Shown: in pieces, positions 13,413-15,183 of the stretch
Layout of the letters: the number at the start of each line of letters is the position of its first letter
How positions within the stretch are numbered: position 1 is the stretch's first letter
Source: Alphaproteobacteria bacterium
GTDB lineage: Bacteria > Pseudomonadota > Alphaproteobacteria > CAAHEQ01 > UBA3637
Reading direction: 5' to 3'
Length of the DNA stretch: 15,183 nt
Assembly (NCBI GenBank): GCA_900772625.1
Contig: CAAHEQ010000059.1
Span: forward strand, 1 to 15,183
Position numbers and translations under genes: made by a program
Notes under the pieces: model-generated
Seen by the model: the letters and a program-made list of their open reading frames with translations, nothing else
Databases searched by the model: none
What the model was told of the DNA's origin: nothing

Positions 13413-13964
13413 ATGCAAATTACAATTACAGGAAAACAACTCCATTTAGGCGATAATATGCAGGCGTATGCAGAAAAGAACTTGTCTGCGATTATCGAAA
13501 AGTATTTTGATGACGCTGTCAGCGCATCGGCTTTGTTCTCGAAAGACGGCGATGCAATTAAGGCAGAAGTTTCTGTTCACCCAGCTTCTGGCTCTTTGCT
13601 CAAGGGCAGCGCAAAAGGCAATGACGCTTATGTTGCTTTCGATCAAGCTTGTGACCGCATTGCGAGACAATTGCGCAAATACAAAAATCGTTTGACAGAA
13701 CACAAAAACGAAAAATTCGAAATGGTTGATATTTCCGTTATCGAAGACGAAAAGGAAGAAGAAGCAACGGGCACAGCACCAACAATCATAGCTGAAATGC
13801 AAACAGAATTGCCTATTTGCTCGGTCAGCGGCGCCGTTATGCGTATGGACTTGGCTGATTTGCCTGCTTTGATGTTCCGCAACTCGGCACACGGTGGCTT
13901 GAATATGGTTTATCGTCGCCCAGACGGCAACATTGGTTGGGTAGACCCAAAAAACAAAGGCTAA
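13413..13964 (+). CDS. hpf: Ribosome hibernation promoting factor, long form
   Basis: The product has 183 residues. ATG 13413 follows AAGGATAAAA and gives MQITITGKQLHLGDNMQAYA, the normal N-terminus; an upstream ATG at 13377 would fall inside the promoter -10. The N-terminal S30AE domain (about 1-105) binds near the decoding centre of idle ribosomes. An acidic linker (VIEDEKEEEATG) joins it to the C-terminal dimerisation domain (about 140-178), with MDLADLPALMFRNSAHGGLN and VYRRPDGNIGWVDP. Long HPF forms 100S ribosome dimers in stationary phase. ptsN follows after 6 bases. In many Proteobacteria hpf lies between rpoN and ptsN; rpoN is not upstream here. Confidence 0.95.
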   Translation: MQITITGKQLHLGDNMQAYAEKNLSAIIEKYFDDAVSASALFSKDGDAIKAEVSVHPASGSLLKGSAKGNDAYVAFDQACDRIARQLRKYKNRLTEHKNEKFEMVDISVIEDEKEEEATGTAPTIIAEMQTELPICSVSGAVMRMDLADLPALMFRNSAHGGLNMVYRRPDGNIGWVDPKNKG

Positions 13965-13970
13965 TCCCCT

Positions 13971-14426
13971 ATGAAAATTACTGATATTTTAAAGCCAGAA
14001 TCAATTTCGCTTGACACAAAAGGTTCCAGCAAAAAACAGATTTTAGAAGAAATTGCAAAATCTGCCGCGCTGTGCACCGATTGTGACAGCCAAGTTGTGT
14101 TTGACGCGTTAATCGAACGCGAACGATTGGGCACAACAGGTATTGGCAAAGGTGTGGCTATTCCACATGCACGATTGTCTGGCTTGAATGATTTACACTG
14201 CGCGTTCTTTCGTACAAACGGGGTCGATTTCGAATCGATTGACGGCAAAAAAGTCGATTTGATTTTTTGCTTGCTCGTGCCCGAAGAATCTGGTGCCGAT
14301 CATTTAAAAGCATTGGCTCACATTTCAAAGTTGTTGCGCAACGATAACGTTTGCTCTGTTTTACGCACGGCAGCAACTCCAAAAGATATTTTGGACATTA
14401 TCGCAGCCAACGATGCTGATGATTAA
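13971..14426 (+). CDS. ptsN: PtsN, nitrogen-type PTS enzyme IIA
   Basis: The product has 151 residues, the usual length. It shows the IIA(Ntr) fold from MKITDILKPESISL onward, with RERLGTTGIGKGVAIPHARL (51-69 region). His66 in the IPHAR motif is the residue phosphorylated by the nitrogen PTS relay. LIFCLLVPEESGADHLKALA and HISKLLRN follow. PtsN is a regulator of potassium and nitrogen or carbon balance rather than a sugar transporter. The ATG is 6 bases after hpf and has no strong ribosome-binding site of its own (AAAGG is 11 bases away), so it is probably translated by coupling to hpf. Confidence 0.95.
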   Translation: MKITDILKPESISLDTKGSSKKQILEEIAKSAALCTDCDSQVVFDALIERERLGTTGIGKGVAIPHARLSGLNDLHCAFFRTNGVDFESIDGKKVDLIFCLLVPEESGADHLKALAHISKLLRNDNVCSVLRTAATPKDILDIIAANDADD

Positions 14427-14445
14427 GCAAGCCTTTTAATCAAAG

Positions 14446-14475
14446 AAAAGCCTCACGTTTTTGTGAGGCTTTTTT
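14446..14475 (+). terminator. Terminator after ptsN
   Basis: An 11-bp perfect stem (14446-14456 with 14463-14473) with a six-base loop runs into a T tract ending at 14475. It lies 20 bases after the ptsN stop. The opposite strand also ends in TTTTCTTT, so it may also stop the minus-strand gene at 14537-14935. Confidence 0.88.
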
Positions 14476-14536
14476 GTTGGGTGGGTTGCTTTTGTGTATG
14501 GGTTTATGCAAGGGAAAGCGCCCGCCCGTGCAAGCG

Positions 14537-14935
14537 TTAATAGCAAAGAGCACGTACGTCAGATGTGGAGGAGTCGCGATAAAGTTCATCAACACCATTG
14601 TAAACGCCGCCTGCATGAACACGAAATGCTTTCTGTTCTTGAGAAGCGGTACTTGTCCACGAATTGTAAAAGGTACTATTATAGTTTGCACATTTATAGG
14701 AACCTATTGAGCCATCCCAAGTCGGGCAAACTTCGTACATTGTTGCCAAGTGGCGACCCTGCGCCTCACACCACGTATAAGCACTCCACCAGTTCATAGT
14801 GTTATTGCTTTGGCAGTACTCGTGCCCGTTATTGCCTGTGACCAGCTTGCCACTTTCACATGTTGCGGCCTGTGCTTGAGCGATGTTAAATGTGAGCACC
14901 GTGATTGCAGCTAAAGTTAATAATTTTGTTTTCAT
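14537..14935 (-). CDS. Small secreted C-type-lectin-like protein
   Basis: The product has 132 residues, with a Sec signal peptide (MKTKLLTLAAITVLTFNIAQ, cut after about A23). The mature part of about 109 residues has six cysteines (C26, C41, C56, C70, C82, C131), enough for three disulfides, and many aromatic residues. The core MNWWSAYTWCEAQGRHLATM with a following VCPTWDG and the final VRALCY resemble the C-type-lectin-like fold: a WC-type first helix, and a last strand closed by a cysteine near the C-terminus. From memory, similar domains occur fused behind prepilin-type helices in uncultured gut Alphaproteobacteria; here a Sec signal replaces the prepilin leader. AGGAAAG precedes the ATG. 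The ligand, the calcium site and the function are unknown. Confidence 0.7.
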   Translation of the reverse strand: MKTKLLTLAAITVLTFNIAQAQAATCESGKLVTGNNGHEYCQSNNTMNWWSAYTWCEAQGRHLATMYEVCPTWDGSIGSYKCANYNSTFYNSWTSTASQEQKAFRVHAGGVYNGVDELYRDSSTSDVRALCY

Positions 14936-15183
14936 TTTTCTTTCCTTTCTTGTTGTGTTTATTTGTTAATATTTACTATGCCTTTTGCTAAAGCGCGTGG
15001 CGCACGTTTTTGCCACACGGTCCGCGCGTTTATACGGCGCTAGGTTATTTTTTTATTTTTTTATTTTTTTATTTTTTAATTGTTTCATTTCCTTTCATTT
15101 AATATTTAAATTATCCGCCTTCAAAAAATGGGTATATACTTTCGGCAATGGTGCTGCTGAAGGTCGCGCAGATATGCGTAATC
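14936..15183. other. Region upstream of the lectin-like gene to the window edge
   Basis: No complete gene is visible. Directly upstream of the lectin-like gene is an AT-rich stretch with no convincing promoter. A GC-rich inverted element follows (GTGGC 14997-15001 with GCCAC 15012-15016, flanked by GCGC blocks up to 15027). Then comes the 8-bp T-rich repeat. At the right edge the plus strand is open in a frame reading FKKWVYTFGNGAAEGRADMR but has no start codon after the previous stop. It may be a remnant or chance. Confidence 0.4.
15047..15078. repeat. 8-bp tandem repeat (A followed by seven T)
   Basis: An A occurs at 15047, 15055, 15063 and 15071, giving three exact copies of an 8-base unit of A plus seven T, and then a fourth copy one T shorter. 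Such phased runs can bend DNA, and they are prone to slippage. Confidence 0.8.

Noticed and set aside
1..15183. CRISPR array, transposase, integrase, toxin-antitoxin pair or defence system
   Set aside because: None of the reading frames shows the relevant motifs and no regularly spaced repeats with unique spacers are present; the RHH gene has no toxin neighbour.

Overview
The window reads as a piece of a Gram-negative, didermic chromosome. It carries a TolC/MacA/MacB-type tripartite exporter, an LpoA-like lipoprotein, a two-BON-domain lipoprotein, and an rsmI-yraN cluster like that of Proteobacteria. The base composition is moderate to AT-rich. A prepilin-like protein with the start MKRLQNGRSMIEMLGVLA and a small secreted protein with an MNWWSAYTWC core resemble families I associate, from memory, with uncultured gut Alphaproteobacteria (RF32-like). 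A cluster of five GANTC sites, the CcrM target sequence, fits Alphaproteobacteria. Species cannot be assigned.

Left edge (1-1741): the 3' end of a leucine-rich-repeat protein with a strong terminator; a prepilin-like gene that stops after 72 codons; a tRNA-Ser(GGA) on the minus strand whose 3' end faces the short prepilin gene; and a secreted Pro/Ala-rich protein of unknown function ending at a shared terminator.

Middle (1745-8320): one long minus-strand operon. In transcription order it encodes a TolC-like outer-membrane channel, a MacA-like adaptor, a MacB/LolD-type ATPase, a secreted protein of unknown function, a MacB-type FtsX permease, a degenerate divergent-polysaccharide-deacetylase-like protein, and a 67-residue charged coiled-coil protein. 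Several junctions overlap by 4 bases or are under 30 bases. A predicted promoter is followed at once by a hairpin that would cover the first gene's Shine-Dalgarno sequence. Immediately upstream lies a separately terminated ribbon-helix-helix protein gene.

Right middle (8830-13291): envelope and housekeeping genes. An rsmI-yraN-dolP-like operon on the minus strand is divergent from an LpoA-like lipoprotein gene on the plus strand, which converges on and overlaps hemW at their 3' ends. The rsmI/lpoA/yraN/dolP grouping is known from E. coli, here with lpoA turned around.

Right edge (13350-15183): an hpf-ptsN operon (ribosome hibernation factor and nitrogen-type PTS IIA) with a clear promoter and terminator. 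It is followed by a minus-strand gene for a small secreted C-type-lectin-like protein with six cysteines, and an AT-rich region with an 8-bp tandem repeat.

No CRISPR array, integrase, transposase or defence system is visible. The most unusual parts are the exporter operon with its built-in secreted and degenerate partner proteins, the leader hairpin, the GANTC cluster, and the short prepilin gene next to the tRNA.
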